64,000 nt of DNA, from the NCBI GenBank assembly GCA_030149285.1, contig JASBRU010000007.1:1-64000 (forward strand). The letters are read 5' to 3'. Shown here one piece after another: positions 1 to 10,600 of this stretch. The notes beneath the pieces are model-generated. The model had not been told where the DNA came from. It was given only the letters and a program-made list of their open reading frames with translations, and made no database searches. Position 1 is the first letter of the stretch. The number at the start of each line of letters is the position of its first letter. Position numbers and translations under genes: made by a program. The DNA comes from Flavobacteriales bacterium. Lineage in GTDB: Bacteria; Bacteroidota; Bacteroidia; Flavobacteriales; JASBRU01.

Positions 1-109
1 CATTCAACAAGAAGATTTAGAACCATTCGACTTAGTTAAGGTGATATCTGGGTGTATTGCTGGTTACGAACATGCCTATAGCCATCGACGCTTTAGTTTT
101 ACCCACAAT
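1..109. other. Left-edge sequence that does not read as EF-Tu
   Basis: The frame that becomes clear EF-Tu at about position 110 is open back to base 2, but the roughly 36 residues before it (with [10 protein letters not shown] near the end) do not resemble the domain II sequence that should precede [11 protein letters not shown], normally a stretch like LKSTVTG. The other forward frames hit stops early, and the reverse frame open here is not recognisable. It may be a chimeric contig end, an assembly error at a tuf gene, or a real local rearrangement. I cannot tell which from the sequence alone. Confidence 0.5.
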
Positions 110-520
110 GTGGAAATGTTCAAGAAACTGTTGGATGAAGGTCAGGCTGGTGATAACGCAGGTCTGCTGCTCCGCGGTATCGAGAAAAAAGATATCCGTC
201 GTGGTATGGTAATCTGTAAGCCAGGTTCTATCACTCCACACACCGACTTCAAAGGCGAGGTTTATGTACTGAGCAAAGAAGAAGGTGGACGTCACACTCC
301 ATTCCATAACAAATACCGTCCTCAGTTTTACTTACGTACAACTGACGTAACTGGAGAGATTCACTTACCAGAAGGAACAGAAATGGTAATGCCTGGTGAT
401 AACTTAACTATTACTGTAGAGTTATTAAACACTGTAGCAATGTCTAAAGGTTTACGTTTCGCAATTCGCGAAGGTGGACGTACAGTAGGTGCAGGTCAGG
501 TAACTGAAATTATTGAGTAA
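2..520 (+). CDS. tuf: Elongation factor Tu, C-terminal part (5' end outside or rearranged)
   Basis: EF-Tu carries aminoacyl-tRNA to the ribosome as a GTP complex. From base 110 onward the translation is the end of domain II and all of domain [14 protein letters not shown], the [12 protein letters not shown] block, [10 protein letters not shown], the [13 protein letters not shown] block and the C-terminal [14 protein letters not shown]. The GTPase domain lies outside the window. The gene sits at its usual place before tRNA-Trp, secE and nusG, and a 12-bp stem with a GAAA loop follows it. Bases 2-109 are in frame but do not match the family, so the coding call is firm only from about 110. Family identity of the C-terminal part is certain. 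Confidence 0.93.
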   Translation: MQQEDLEPFDLVKVISGCIAGYEHAYSHRRFSFTHNVEMFKKLLDEGQAGDNAGLLLRGIEKKDIRRGMVICKPGSITPHTDFKGEVYVLSKEEGGRHTPFHNKYRPQFYLRTTDVTGEIHLPEGTEMVMPGDNLTITVELLNTVAMSKGLRFAIREGGRTVGAGQVTEIIE

Positions 521-554
521 TTACTCAATTAGAGATATAAGTTAAATTGGATTG

Positions 555-582
555 AAAGGTGTCCCCGAAAGGGGACGCCTTT
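555..582 (+). terminator. Hairpin after tuf
   Basis: A 12-bp stem (AAAGGTGTCCCC paired with GGGGACGCCTTT, one G-U pair) closes a GAAA tetraloop. It follows the tuf stop by 34 bases and precedes the tRNA by 12. The T-tract is weak (TTTACGTCC), so it may be an inefficient terminator or an RNA-processing signal rather than a full stop. Confidence 0.6.
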
Positions 583-594
583 ACGTCCTAATAA

Positions 595-667
595 ACGGGT
601 GTAGCTCAGCTGGTAGAGCAGTGGTCTCCAAAACCAAAGGTCGTGAGTTCGATTCTTACCACCCGTG
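595..667 (+). tRNA. trnW: tRNA-Trp (anticodon CCA)
   Basis: A 73-nt cloverleaf can be drawn: acceptor ACGGGTG (595-601) with CACCCGT (660-666), D-arm GCTC/GAGC (604-607/616-619), anticodon stem 621-625/633-637 with loop CTCCAAA, and T-arm GTGAG/CTTAC with loop TTCGATT. The anticodon at 628-630 is CCA, which reads UGG (Trp). The first anticodon-stem pair (G621-A637) is mismatched. The discriminator is G667 and the 3' CCA is not encoded. Trp tRNA between tuf and secE is a common bacterial arrangement. Confidence 0.97.
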
Positions 668-689
668 CTAATGATAAGGAAAAGAGAAT

Positions 690-884
690 ATGTCTAAGAT
701 AAAAACATACATACAAGAGTCTTCCGATGAGTTGGTAAATAAGACATCTTGGCCTACTTGGAAAGAGTTACAAAATAGCTCTATGGTAGTAGCAGTAGCA
801 TCTATCATTATAACAATAATGATTTATTTAATGGACTTATTGTTTAGCAACGGGTTAACAGGTTTTTATAGTTTATTCTCTTAA
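690..884 (+). CDS. secE: Preprotein translocase subunit SecE
   Basis: SecE is the small clamp subunit of the SecYEG translocon in the inner membrane. The 64-residue protein has a charged cytosolic N-terminus with the KTSWPTWKELQ amphipathic motif typical of the single-TM form, then one hydrophobic membrane segment at about residues 33-55. The ATG is preceded by the purine-rich AAGGAAAAGAG. It lies directly upstream of nusG (23-base gap) as in most bacteria, almost certainly in the same transcript. Length is usual for the short SecE type. Confidence 0.95.
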   Translation: MSKIKTYIQESSDELVNKTSWPTWKELQNSSMVVAVASIIITIMIYLMDLLFSNGLTGFYSLFS

Positions 885-907
885 TAAAGAAACTGAAGAA
901 GGCGAAG

Positions 908-1459
908 ATGGCAGATCAAAACAAAAAGTGGTACGTAGTTAGAGCAATTAGCGGACAAGAGAATAAGGTAAAAGCTTATATCGAGAACGAAATTGTACGT
1001 AACGGTTTGTCAGATTATATCGGGCAAATATTAGTGCCAACTGAAAAAGTATATCAGATTAGAAACGGAAAAAAAGTAAGCAAAGAGCGTAACTTTTTTC
1101 CGGGTTATATAATGGTAGAAGCAGCCTTAGTAGGTGAAGTAGCTCATACCATCAAAAACATTACTGGTGTTATAGGCTTCTTAGGAGAAGTAAAAGGAGG
1201 CGATCCGGTGCCATTGCGTCAGAGCGAGGTAAACCGTATGCTAGGTAAGGTAGATGAGTTAGCAGATAACAACGAACAATTAAATATTCCATTTATAGTG
1301 GGAGAAACCATTAAGGTTATTGATGGTCCGTTTAACGGATTTAACGGAACCATTGAGAAAATTAATGAAGAAAAACGCAAGCTTGAGGTAATGGTAAAAA
1401 TATTTGGACGTAAAACTCCACTTGAGCTTAGTTATATGCAAGTTGAAAAAGAATCTTAA
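908..1459 (+). CDS. nusG: Transcription termination/antitermination protein NusG
   Basis: NusG binds RNA polymerase and couples it to Rho or to ribosomal protein S10. The 183-residue protein has the NGN domain first (KKWYVVRAISGQENKV near the N-terminus and the FFPGYIMV block in the middle) and a C-terminal KOW domain around residues 130-165 (VIDGPFNGFNGTIEKIN). Size and order are standard. It is in the secE-nusG-rplKAJL cluster and is probably co-transcribed with secE; a 78-base leader containing an inverted repeat separates it from rplK. Confidence 0.97.
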   Translation: MADQNKKWYVVRAISGQENKVKAYIENEIVRNGLSDYIGQILVPTEKVYQIRNGKKVSKERNFFPGYIMVEAALVGEVAHTIKNITGVIGFLGEVKGGDPVPLRQSEVNRMLGKVDELADNNEQLNIPFIVGETIKVIDGPFNGFNGTIEKINEEKRKLEVMVKIFGRKTPLELSYMQVEKES

Positions 1460-1472
1460 TTAAAATAGTATT

Positions 1473-1515
1473 GTTTGTAAAGAGAGTCTCGCTTCCAATT
1501 CTTGTTTTTACAAAC
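1473..1515 (+). promoter_or_regulatory. Inverted repeat in the rplK leader
   Basis: GTTTGTAAA (1473-1481) and TTTACAAAC (1507-1515) are perfect 9-bp inverted repeats enclosing 25 bases, just upstream of the rplK ATG at 1538. In enterobacteria ribosomal protein L1 represses its own operon by binding the L11 leader. A comparable control here is only inferred, because I cannot see an L1-binding-site consensus. Confidence 0.35.
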
Positions 1516-1537
1516 GATCATTAATAAATAAATCAAA

Positions 1538-1975
1538 ATGGCAAAAGAAGTAATAGGATTAATTAAGTTACAGGTAAGAGGTGGAGCAGCAAACCCTTCT
1601 CCTCCTGTTGGTCCGGCTTTGGGTGCTAAAGGTGTAAACATTATGGAATTCTGCAAGCAGTTTAATGCTCGTACGCAGGATAAAGCAGGTAAAGTATTAC
1701 CAGTAGCCATTACTGTTTATGCAGACAAGTCTTTTGACTTTGTTATTAAGACCCCACCGGCTGCCGTTCAATTAATGGAAGCGGCTAAGATTAAAAAAGG
1801 ATCACCAGAATCTAACAGACAAAAAGTGGCTCGTATCTCTTGGGATGACGTGAAAGCTATTGCTGAAGATAAAATGGCAGATTTAAATGCTTTTACTGTA
1901 GAGTCAGCTATGAAAATGGTTGCAGGTACAGCTAGAAGTATGGGAATTACTATTAAGGGACAAGCTCCATTTTAA
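1538..1975 (+). CDS. rplK: 50S ribosomal protein L11
   Basis: L11 forms the GTPase-associated stalk base on 23S rRNA with L10 and the L7/L12 dimers. The 145-residue protein has the hallmark proline-rich N-terminal stretch ([18 protein letters not shown]) and the C-terminal rRNA-binding domain ([17 protein letters not shown] and [14 protein letters not shown]). It is followed after 20 bases by rplA, the usual L11-L1 pair. Length and sequence are typical. Confidence 0.97.
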   Translation: MAKEVIGLIKLQVRGGAANPSPPVGPALGAKGVNIMEFCKQFNARTQDKAGKVLPVAITVYADKSFDFVIKTPPAAVQLMEAAKIKKGSPESNRQKVARISWDDVKAIAEDKMADLNAFTVESAMKMVAGTARSMGITIKGQAPF

Positions 1976-1995
1976 TCTATAAAAAGTAATTGAAA

Positions 1996-2688
1996 ATGGC
2001 AAGATTGACAAAAAAACAAAAAGAGGCGCAAGCCAAAATTGATAAAAACAAGCTCTACTCAACTCAAGAGGCTGCTGCTGTTATCAAAGAAGTATCAAAC
2101 CAAAAGTTTGACGGTTCTATTGATTTAGCAATCCGCTTAGGTGTAGATCCACGTAAAGCCAACCAAATGGTAAGAGGTGTTGTAACCCTTCCACACGGTA
2201 CAGGTAAAGACGTAAAAGTATTGGCTTTAGTTACTCCTGACAAAGAGCAGGAAGCTAAAGATGCCGGTGCAGACTTTGTAGGTTTAGATGAATACATTGA
2301 TAAAATCAAAGGTGGTTGGACCGATGTTGACGTAATTGTAACTATGCCTAGCGTAATGGGTAAAATTGGTCCATTAGGTAGAGTATTAGGTCCTAGAGGC
2401 TTAATGCCAAACCCTAAAACCGGTACTGTAACAATGGATGTAGCAAAAGCTGTATCTGATGTAAAGTCTGGTAAGATAGACTTTAAAGTAGACCGTTACG
2501 GTATTGTACATGCATCAGTAGCAAAGGCATCTTTTGATCCTTCTATGATTGCAGACAATGCAAACGAATTATTAAAAACAATTGTAAAGCTTAAGCCAGT
2601 AGCGGCAAAAGGTACTTATATAAAAAGCATTTATATGTCTAGTACTATGAGCCCATCAGTAGCTATTGATGCTAAAGCATTAGTATAA
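1996..2688 (+). CDS. rplA: 50S ribosomal protein L1
   Basis: L1 forms the mobile L1 stalk near the E site. The 230-residue protein carries the family signature around [20 protein letters not shown] and the [18 protein letters not shown] block. I chose the ATG at 1996 ([10 protein letters not shown]); a TTG six bases upstream is in frame but adds only two residues. It lies between rplK and rplJ with short gaps, so it is probably in one operon with both. Confidence 0.97.
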   Translation: MARLTKKQKEAQAKIDKNKLYSTQEAAAVIKEVSNQKFDGSIDLAIRLGVDPRKANQMVRGVVTLPHGTGKDVKVLALVTPDKEQEAKDAGADFVGLDEYIDKIKGGWTDVDVIVTMPSVMGKIGPLGRVLGPRGLMPNPKTGTVTMDVAKAVSDVKSGKIDFKVDRYGIVHASVAKASFDPSMIADNANELLKTIVKLKPVAAKGTYIKSIYMSSTMSPSVAIDAKALV

Positions 2689-2709
2689 TAAATTAGTTGA
2701 AGGTATATT

Positions 2710-3234
2710 ATGACTAGACAAGAAAAAAATGAAGCTATTGATGCTCTAGTAGAGCAACTTACTTCAAGTAAAAACATTTACCTAGCAGATATCTCTGGTT
2801 TAGACGCAGAAGCTTCAAGTAGTTTAAGAAGACTATGCTTTAATAAAGATGTATCATTAGCAGTGGTAAAAAACACTCTCCTTAAGAAAGCTATGGAGCG
2901 TGTAGAAGCAAAAGAGTTTGACCCGTTATACGATATCCTTAAAGGGAACACTTCTATAATGATTTCTGAAACTGGTAATGCACCAGCAAAAGTAATTAAG
3001 GAGTTTCGTAAGAAACAGGAAAAACCAGTATTTAAGGGAGCTTATGTTGAAGAGTCTATTTACTTAGGTGAAGAAAACTTACAAGCATTAGTAGATCTTA
3101 AATCTAAAGAAGAGATGATTGGAGAAGTTATTACATTACTTCAATCGCCTGCTAAGAATGTTATCTCGGCTTTACAGTCGGGTGGTAACAAACTATCAGG
3201 TATTCTTCAAACCCTAGAAGATAGGGCAGAATAA
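2710..3234 (+). CDS. rplJ: 50S ribosomal protein L10
   Basis: L10 anchors L7/L12 dimers to the ribosome. The 174-residue protein begins MTRQEKNEAI and shows the L10 fold: the AEASSSLRRLCF and VKNTLLKKAME helices in the N-terminal half and a C-terminal helix (near ISALQSGGNKLSGILQ) that binds L7/L12. It is followed by rplL after a 62-base spacer, the usual rplJL pair. Length is normal. Confidence 0.96.
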   Translation: MTRQEKNEAIDALVEQLTSSKNIYLADISGLDAEASSSLRRLCFNKDVSLAVVKNTLLKKAMERVEAKEFDPLYDILKGNTSIMISETGNAPAKVIKEFRKKQEKPVFKGAYVEESIYLGEENLQALVDLKSKEEMIGEVITLLQSPAKNVISALQSGGNKLSGILQTLEDRAE

Positions 3235-3296
3235 TTAGTACGCACTCATGTTTCCAGATAATTAAAATTTTTAAGTAACAAACTAAATTGATAAAA

Positions 3297-3674
3297 ATGG
3301 CAGATTTGAAAGAATTCGCTGAACAGCTTGTAGGACTTACCGTTAAAGAGGTAAACGAATTAGCTACTATTCTAAAAGATGAATATGGTATAGAGCCTGC
3401 TGCTGCTGCAGTAGCTGTTGCTGGCCCTGCGGCTGGTGGTGGCGATGCTGCTGGTGAAGAAAAATCAGAATTTGATGTAATCCTTAAAGCTGCGGGTGGT
3501 TCTAAACTAGCTGTAGTGAAATTAGTAAAAGAACTAACAGGATTAGGTCTTAAAGAAGCAAAAGAAATCGTTGACGGTGCACCAAGCCCAATTAAGGAAG
3601 GTGTAGCAAAAGACGAAGCTGAAGCATTAAAAGCTCAGTTAGAAGAAGCAGGCGCTGAAGTAGAACTTAAGTAA
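3297..3674 (+). CDS. rplL: 50S ribosomal protein L7/L12
   Basis: L7/L12 is the multicopy stalk protein that recruits translation factors. The 125-residue protein has the N-terminal dimerisation helix ([20 protein letters not shown]), an alanine/glycine-rich hinge around residues 38-55, and the C-terminal domain with the [19 protein letters not shown] motif. I prefer the ATG at 3297; an in-frame TTG at 3288 would add three residues. It sits between rplJ and rpoB as usual. Confidence 0.97.
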   Translation: MADLKEFAEQLVGLTVKEVNELATILKDEYGIEPAAAAVAVAGPAAGGGDAAGEEKSEFDVILKAAGGSKLAVVKLVKELTGLGLKEAKEIVDGAPSPIKEGVAKDEAEALKAQLEEAGAEVELK

Positions 3675-3697
3675 GCCACTTTTTTCTAAAATACTAA

Positions 3698-3734
3698 GGT
3701 TTAGGTCGTTGGGGTTGTCCCTTTGACCTAAACC
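3698..3734 (+). terminator. Hairpin between rplL and rpoB (attenuator-like)
   Basis: GGTTTAGGTC (3698-3707) pairs with GACCTAAACC (3725-3734), followed by CTTTTGTG. A partial terminator between rplL and rpoB that lowers rpoBC relative to ribosomal proteins is well known in enterobacteria. Here the position and the perfect 10-bp stem fit such an attenuator, but the T-tract is short. Confidence 0.5.
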
Positions 3735-3787
3735 CTTTTGTGTTTAAACACAACATTCACTGAATTTCTAATTAAATTGTTGTCCAA

Positions 3788-6700
3788 TTGGCTCAAGCAA
3801 CTGAAAATAAAAGGATAAATTTTGCATCGATAGGTTCGCAAATTGATTATCCAGATTTCTTGGATATTCAAATCAAGTCGTTTCAAGATTTTTTCCAACT
3901 CGAAACAAAATCTGAAGATAGAGGGGATGAAGGGCTCTACAATACCTTTGCAGAGAACTTTCCTATAACCGATGCTAGAAACCAGTTTGTTCTGGAGTTT
4001 ATAGATTACTTTATAGACCCACCTCGTTACACTATTGAAGAGTGTATAGAGCGTGGTTTAACTTTTAGTGTGCCTTTAAAAGCACGTTTAAAGCTATACT
4101 GTACTGACCCTGAGCATGAAGATTTCGAAACTATTGTACAGGATGTGTACCTAGGTACTATCCCATACATGACACCACGCGGTACCTTTGTTATAAATGG
4201 TGCAGAGCGTGTAGTTGTATCTCAATTACACCGTTCACCGGGTGTGTTCTTCGGACAAAGTTTCCATGCAAACGGTACCAAATTATACTCTGCACGTATT
4301 ATTCCTTTTAAAGGTTCGTGGATAGAGTTTGCTACTGACATTAACAGTGTAATGTATGCATACATTGATCGTAAGAAAAAGTTACCTCTTACAACATTGT
4401 TACGTGCCATAGGATACGAAAGGGATAAAGACATCCTTGAAATTTTTGACCTTGCAGAAGAGGTAAAAGTTACTAAATCAGGTCTTAAAAAAGTATTAGG
4501 CCGAAAATTGGCCGCTCGTGTATTAAAAACGTGGATTGAAGATTTCGTAGATGAAGATACAGGAGAAGTAGTTTCTATTGAGCGTAACGAAGTTGTGCTT
4601 GATCGTGAAACTATACTAGATAAAGAGCATATAGAAGTAATTACTGATGCAGATGTGAAAACCATCTTGCTTCATAAAGAAGATATCCAATCTTCTGATT
4701 ATGCTATTATACACAACACCCTACAAAAAGACCCTACTAACTCTGAAAAAGAAGCAGTAGAGCACATTTACCGTCAGTTACGTAACGCAGAACCGCCTGA
4801 TGAAGAAACAGCTCGTGGTATTATAGACAAGTTATTCTTCTCTGAGGCTCGTTACAACTTAGGTGAAGTAGGACGTTATAGATTGAACAAAAAGCTTGGC
4901 TTAGAAATTGAAAAAGACGTACAGGTATTAACAAAAGAGGATATCATCCGTATTGTTAAGTACCTAATCGAATTGATCAACTCTAAAGCTGAGATTGATG
5001 ATATTGACCACTTAAGTAACCGTCGTGTACGTACTGTAGGCGAGCAGTTATCTAACCAATTTGGTGTAGGTTTAGCTCGTATGGCTCGTACAATACGTGA
5101 GCGTATGAATGTACGTGACAACGAAGTGTTCACACCTATTGATTTGATTAATGCAAAGACATTGTCTTCAGTAATCAACTCTTTCTTTGGTACCAACCAG
5201 CTATCGCAGTTTATGGACCAAACCAACCCATTAGCAGAAATTACGCATAAGCGTCGTTTATCTGCATTAGGACCTGGTGGTTTATCTCGTGAGCGTGCAG
5301 GTTTTGAGGTACGTGACGTACACTATACACACTACGGACGTTTATGTCCTATTGAAACACCTGAAGGACCAAACATTGGTTTGATATCTTCATTATGTGT
5401 GTTTGCAAAGGTAAACCGTATGGGCTTTATCGAAACTCCTTACCGTCAGGTAAGCGAAGGTAAAGTAGACCTTAATGCAGGTGCTGTATACTTAAGCGCA
5501 GAGGAAGAAGAAGGTAAGATTATTGCACAAGCAAACGCACCAATGGATAACAAAGGGGTGTTTGTAAACAATAAAATTAAGGCAAGAGACGAGGCAGATT
5601 ATCCGGTTGTGGAACCAAACGATATCCATTATATGGATGTTGCTCCAAACCAAATTGCTTCTATATCTGCATCTTTAATTCCATTCTTAGAGCATGATGA
5701 TGCGAACCGTGCTCTGATGGGATCTAACATGATGCGCCAGGCTGTACCATTGTTACGACCTGAAGCACCAGTTGTTGGAACCGGATTGGAAGGACAAGTT
5801 GCAAAAGACTCTAGAGTTTTAATTAACTCTGAAGGAGCCGGTGAAGTAATATATGTAGATGCTGAAAAGATTACTATTAAGTATGATCGTACAGATGATG
5901 ATCGTATGGTAAGCTTTGATGATGATGATAAGACATACTACTTAACTAAATTCCAAAAAACAAACCAAGGTACATCTATCAACTTAAAGCCTATTGTAAG
6001 AAAAGGGCAGAGAGTAGAGTTAGGACAAGTACTTTGTGATGGTTATGCTACACAAAACGGTGAGTTAGCCTTGGGTAGAAATATGCAAGTAGCTTTCATG
6101 CCTTGGAAAGGGTATAACTTTGAGGATGCAATTGTAATCTCAGAAAAAGTGGTAAAAGAAGATATCTTTACTTCTATCCACATTGATGAGTATACATTAG
6201 AAGTGAGAGATACCAAATTAGGTGCTGAAGAACTTACAGGTGATATACCAAACGTAAGTGAAGAGGCTACTAAAGATTTGGATGAAAACGGTATGATTCG
6301 TATCGGTGCTGAAGTAAACCCTGGTGATATTTTAATTGGTAAGATTACTCCTAAAGGAGAATCTGATCCATCACCGGAAGAAAAATTACTTCGTGCAATA
6401 TTTGGTGATAAAGCAGGTGATGTAAAAGATGCTTCTTTAAAAGCTTCTCCATCATTACGTGGTGTTGTTATCAACAAAAAATTATTCTCTCGTTCTATAA
6501 AAGACAAGAAAACTCGTCTTAAAGACAAAGAGGAGTTAGAAAGAATTGAGCAAGAGTTTGATATGAAATATCAAGATCTTAGAAACCGATTCTTAGATAA
6601 ATTACACGTACTAGTATCTGGTAAAACATCTCAGGGTGTTGCCAATGACTTAAATGAAATCATCATTCCTAAAGGAACTAAGTTTACACAAAAGTTACTT

Positions 6701-7600
6701 AACGGAATTGAAGATTATACGCATTTAACTGGTGGTACATGGACTACTGACGATGATCGTAACGTACAAATCAAAACGTTGTTACACAACTTTAAGATTA
6801 AGGTAAACGATTTACAAGGTGTATTAAAACGTGAGAAATTTACAGTAACAGTTGGTGATGAGTTACCATCAGGTATTGTAAAACTTGCCAAAGTATACAT
6901 TGCTAAGAAACGTAAGTTGAAAGTAGGAGATAAGATGGCAGGACGTCACGGTAACAAAGGTATTGTAGCACGTATCGTTCGTCAAGAAGATATGCCATTC
7001 TTAGAAGACGGAACACCGGTAGATATAGTACTAAACCCACTTGGTGTACCTTCTCGTATGAACTTAGGACAGATTTATGAAACTGTACTAGGTTGGGCAG
7101 GTAAAAACTTAGGTAAAACGTATGCTACACCAATTTTTGATGGAGCTTCTATTGATGATATCAATGCAGAAACAGAAGCTGCAGGTGTACCTCAGTTTGG
7201 TCATACGTATTTATATGATGGCGGTACAGGTGAGCGCTTTGATCAACCGGCTACAGTAGGTGTTATTTACATGCTGAAACTAGGTCACATGGTTGATGAT
7301 AAGATGCACGCACGTTCTATAGGACCATACTCATTAATTACGCAACAGCCATTAGGTGGTAAAGCACAGTTTGGTGGTCAGCGTTTTGGAGAGATGGAAG
7401 TTTGGGCATTAGAGGCATTTGGTGCTTCTAACATATTACGTGAGATATTGACTGTGAAGTCTGATGACGTAATAGGTAGAGCTAAAACATACGAAAGTAT
7501 TGTAAAAGGCGATACCATGCCGGAACCAGGACTACCTGAGTCATTCAATGTATTGTTACATGAATTAAAAGGTTTAGGGTTGAATATAACCTTAGATTAA
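3788..7600 (+). CDS. rpoB: DNA-directed RNA polymerase subunit beta
   Basis: This is the beta subunit of RNA polymerase. The 1270-residue product starts with the Bacteroidota-type sequence [20 protein letters not shown], includes the rifampicin region ([20 protein letters not shown] and [20 protein letters not shown]) and ends with the C-terminal clamp region ([20 protein letters not shown]). No ATG is available: the frame has a stop at 3773 and the first acceptable start is TTG at 3788, giving [10 protein letters not shown], so a TTG start is likely. rpoC follows after 53 bases in the same operon. Confidence 0.97.
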   Translation: MAQATENKRINFASIGSQIDYPDFLDIQIKSFQDFFQLETKSEDRGDEGLYNTFAENFPITDARNQFVLEFIDYFIDPPRYTIEECIERGLTFSVPLKARLKLYCTDPEHEDFETIVQDVYLGTIPYMTPRGTFVINGAERVVVSQLHRSPGVFFGQSFHANGTKLYSARIIPFKGSWIEFATDINSVMYAYIDRKKKLPLTTLLRAIGYERDKDILEIFDLAEEVKVTKSGLKKVLGRKLAARVLKTWIEDFVDEDTGEVVSIERNEVVLDRETILDKEHIEVITDADVKTILLHKEDIQSSDYAIIHNTLQKDPTNSEKEAVEHIYRQLRNAEPPDEETARGIIDKLFFSEARYNLGEVGRYRLNKKLGLEIEKDVQVLTKEDIIRIVKYLIELINSKAEIDDIDHLSNRRVRTVGEQLSNQFGVGLARMARTIRERMNVRDNEVFTPIDLINAKTLSSVINSFFGTNQLSQFMDQTNPLAEITHKRRLSALGPGGLSRERAGFEVRDVHYTHYGRLCPIETPEGPNIGLISSLCVFAKVNRMGFIETPYRQVSEGKVDLNAGAVYLSAEEEEGKIIAQANAPMDNKGVFVNNKIKARDEADYPVVEPNDIHYMDVAPNQIASISASLIPFLEHDDANRALMGSNMMRQAVPLLRPEAPVVGTGLEGQVAKDSRVLINSEGAGEVIYVDAEKITIKYDRTDDDRMVSFDDDDKTYYLTKFQKTNQGTSINLKPIVRKGQRVELGQVLCDGYATQNGELALGRNMQVAFMPWKGYNFEDAIVISEKVVKEDIFTSIHIDEYTLEVRDTKLGAEELTGDIPNVSEEATKDLDENGMIRIGAEVNPGDILIGKITPKGESDPSPEEKLLRAIFGDKAGDVKDASLKASPSLRGVVINKKLFSRSIKDKKTRLKDKEELERIEQEFDMKYQDLRNRFLDKLHVLVSGKTSQGVANDLNEIIIPKGTKFTQKLLNGIEDYTHLTGGTWTTDDDRNVQIKTLLHNFKIKVNDLQGVLKREKFTVTVGDELPSGIVKLAKVYIAKKRKLKVGDKMAGRHGNKGIVARIVRQEDMPFLEDGTPVDIVLNPLGVPSRMNLGQIYETVLGWAGKNLGKTYATPIFDGASIDDINAETEAAGVPQFGHTYLYDGGTGERFDQPATVGVIYMLKLGHMVDDKMHARSIGPYSLITQQPLGGKAQFGGQRFGEMEVWALEAFGASNILREILTVKSDDVIGRAKTYESIVKGDTMPEPGLPESFNVLLHELKGLGLNITLD

Positions 7601-7653
7601 TTTTTTTGAGTAGCAATAGTATTTAACTGAATTTAACGCATAGCATATATAAT

Positions 7654-10600
7654 ATGGCTTTGAGAAAAAACGATAGAAATACATCAAGCAGTAATTTTTC
7701 TAAAATTACAATTAGCTTGGCTTCGCCTGAGTCTATTTTAGAACAGTCTCATGGAGAGGTTTTAAAACCGGAAACCATTAATTACCGTACTCACAAACCA
7801 GAAAGAGATGGTTTGTTTTGCGAGCGAATTTTTGGGCCGGTAAAAGATTATGAGTGCGGTTGTGGTAAATACAAGCGTATTCGTTACAAGGGTATTGTTT
7901 GCGATAGATGTGGTGTTGAAGTAACAGAGAAAAAAGTACGTAGAGAACGTGTAGGTCATATCAACTTGGTAGTACCTGTGGCGCATATTTGGTACTTCCG
8001 TTCATTACCAAACAAAATAGGTTATCTATTAGGGCTTCCTACAAAGAGGCTAGATATGATTATCTATTATGAGCGTTATGTTGTTATCCAACCAGGTAAT
8101 GCAATGAATGCCGAAGGTGAGCCTGTTCAGAAGATGGATTTCTTAACTGAAGAGGAATACTTAGACATTTTAGAAACGTTACCACAAGAAAATCAATACT
8201 TAGATGATTCTGATCCAAATAAATTCATCGCCAAAATGGGTGCTGAAGCATTAATTGGATTATTAAATCGTATTGATTTAGATTCGCTTTCATACGAATT
8301 ACGTCATAAAGCAAATACAGAAACTTCTCAGCAACGTAAAACAGAAGCTTTAAAAAGACTTCAAGTTGTAGAGTCGTTCCGTGATGCAAACGGACATATA
8401 GAAAACAAACCAGAGTGGATGATAATGAAAGTAGTACCGGTTATTCCACCGGAATTACGCCCATTAGTGCCATTAGATGGTGGTCGTTTTGCAACATCAG
8501 ATTTAAATGACCTTTACCGTAGAGTAATTATCCGTAACAATCGTTTAAAACGATTAATTGAAATTAAAGCTCCTGAAGTAATTTTACGTAACGAAAAACG
8601 TATGCTTCAAGAATCTGTAGATTCATTATTTGACAACACGCGTAAAGCAAGTGCTGTAAAAACAGAATCTAACAGAGCCTTAAAATCATTATCAGATAGT
8701 TTAAAAGGTAAGCAAGGTCGTTTCCGTCAAAACTTATTAGGTAAACGTGTAGATTATTCTGCTCGTTCTGTAATTGTTGTAGGTCCAACCTTAGGATTAC
8801 ATGAGTGTGGTTTACCAAAAGATATGGCGGCAGAACTTTACAAACCATTTATCGTTCGTAAGTTAATTGAGCGTGGTATTGTAAAAACTGTAAAATCTGC
8901 TAAAAAGATTATTGACCGCAGAGATCCTGTAGTTTGGGATATCCTTGAAAACGTAATGAAAGGACACCCTGTATTACTTAACCGTGCTCCTACGTTGCAC
9001 CGTTTAGGTATTCAGGCTTTCCAACCAAAACTGATTGAAGGAAAAGCAATTCAGCTACACCCATTGGTATGTACAGCATTTAACGCCGATTTTGATGGTG
9101 ACCAGATGGCAGTACATTTACCACTAGGACCTGCAGCTATATTAGAAGCTCAAATATTAATGTTGGCTTCTCATAACATCTTAAACCCTGCAAACGGTTC
9201 TCCTATTACTGTACCATCTCAAGACATGGTATTGGGGCTTTACTACATGACTAAAGCTCGTAAGGGAACTAAAGAACAACCTGTAAAAGGTGAGGGTACT
9301 ATTTTCTATTCTGCCGAAGAAGTAGAAATTGCATTTAACGAGAAGAAAGCAGATTTACATGCAATCATCAAAGTAAAAGCAAATGTAAATGAAGGTGGAA
9401 AATTGGTGAATAAACTGATTGAAACTACAGTAGGTAGAGTATTATTTAACCAAGTAGTACCTGAGAGTGTAGGTTTTATTGATGAGATTTTAACCAAGAA
9501 GGCCTTAAGAGATATTATTGGTGATATTCTTAAACAAACTGATGTACCAACTGCTGCTAAGTTCTTAGATGATATGAAGGACTTAGGTTATGAAAAAGCA
9601 TTTAAAGGTGGTTTATCATTTAGTTTAGGTGATATTATTATTCCTGATGAGAAAGAAGCATTAATGACTGATGCTAACGAGCAAGTTGATGCGATTTTGG
9701 GAAGTTATAATATGGGTCTTATTACTAACAATGAACGTTACAACCAAGTTATTGATGTTTGGACGAACACCAACGCACGCTTAACAGAGCGCGCTATGGA
9801 TCGTTTAAGTAGCGATAACCAAGGGTTTAACTCAGTATACATGATGCTTGATTCTGGTGCGAGGGGTTCTAAAGAGCAAATCCGTCAGTTATCTGGTATG
9901 CGTGGTCTGATGGCTAAGCCTCAAAAATCTGGTTCATCAGGTGGTGAGATTATTGAAAACCCAATTGTATCTAACTTTAAAGAAGGTTTATCAATTCTTG
10001 AGTACTTTATTTCTACTCACGGTGCTCGTAAAGGTTTGGCGGATACCGCTCTTAAAACAGCCGATGCGGGTTACTTAACTCGTCGTTTGGTTGATGTATC
10101 TCAAGATGTTATCGTATCTGAGGCAGACTGTGGTACTTTAAGAGGACTAGAAGTTTCTGCTTTAAAGAAAAACGAAGAGGTTGTAGAACCTTTATATGAT
10201 AGAATTTTAGGACGTACTTCTTTACACGATGTATATGATCCATTAAGTGGCGAGCAATTGCTTACTTCTGGCGAAATTATCGAAGAAGAAGATGCACGTA
10301 GTGTAGAAAATTCTGCAGTTGAGTCTGTAGAAGTAAGATCTACACTTACATGTGAGTCTAAAAAAGGTATTTGTGCTAAGTGTTACGGACGTAACCTTGC
10401 TACTGGTAAGATTGTACAAATGGGTGAAGCAGTTGGTGTTATTGCAGCACAATCAATTGGAGAACCTGGTACACAGCTTACACTACGTACATTCCACGTG
10501 GGTGGTACAGCGGGTAACGTTGCAGAGCAGTCTCTATTATCAGCTAAGTTTGATGGTATTGTGGAGATTGAAGAGCTTCGTACAGTAAAAAGCACCAATA

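Noticed and set aside
32-307. Reverse-strand open frame over the EF-Tu end
   Set aside because: It overlaps clear EF-Tu coding sequence in the sense direction and its product has no recognisable features; it is a shadow frame of tuf.
3739-3752. TGTGTTTAAACACA palindrome near rpoB as another light-box copy
   Set aside because: It contains GTTTAA but is a different, self-complementary sequence in a ribosomal/rpo leader, with no link to the carotenoid genes.
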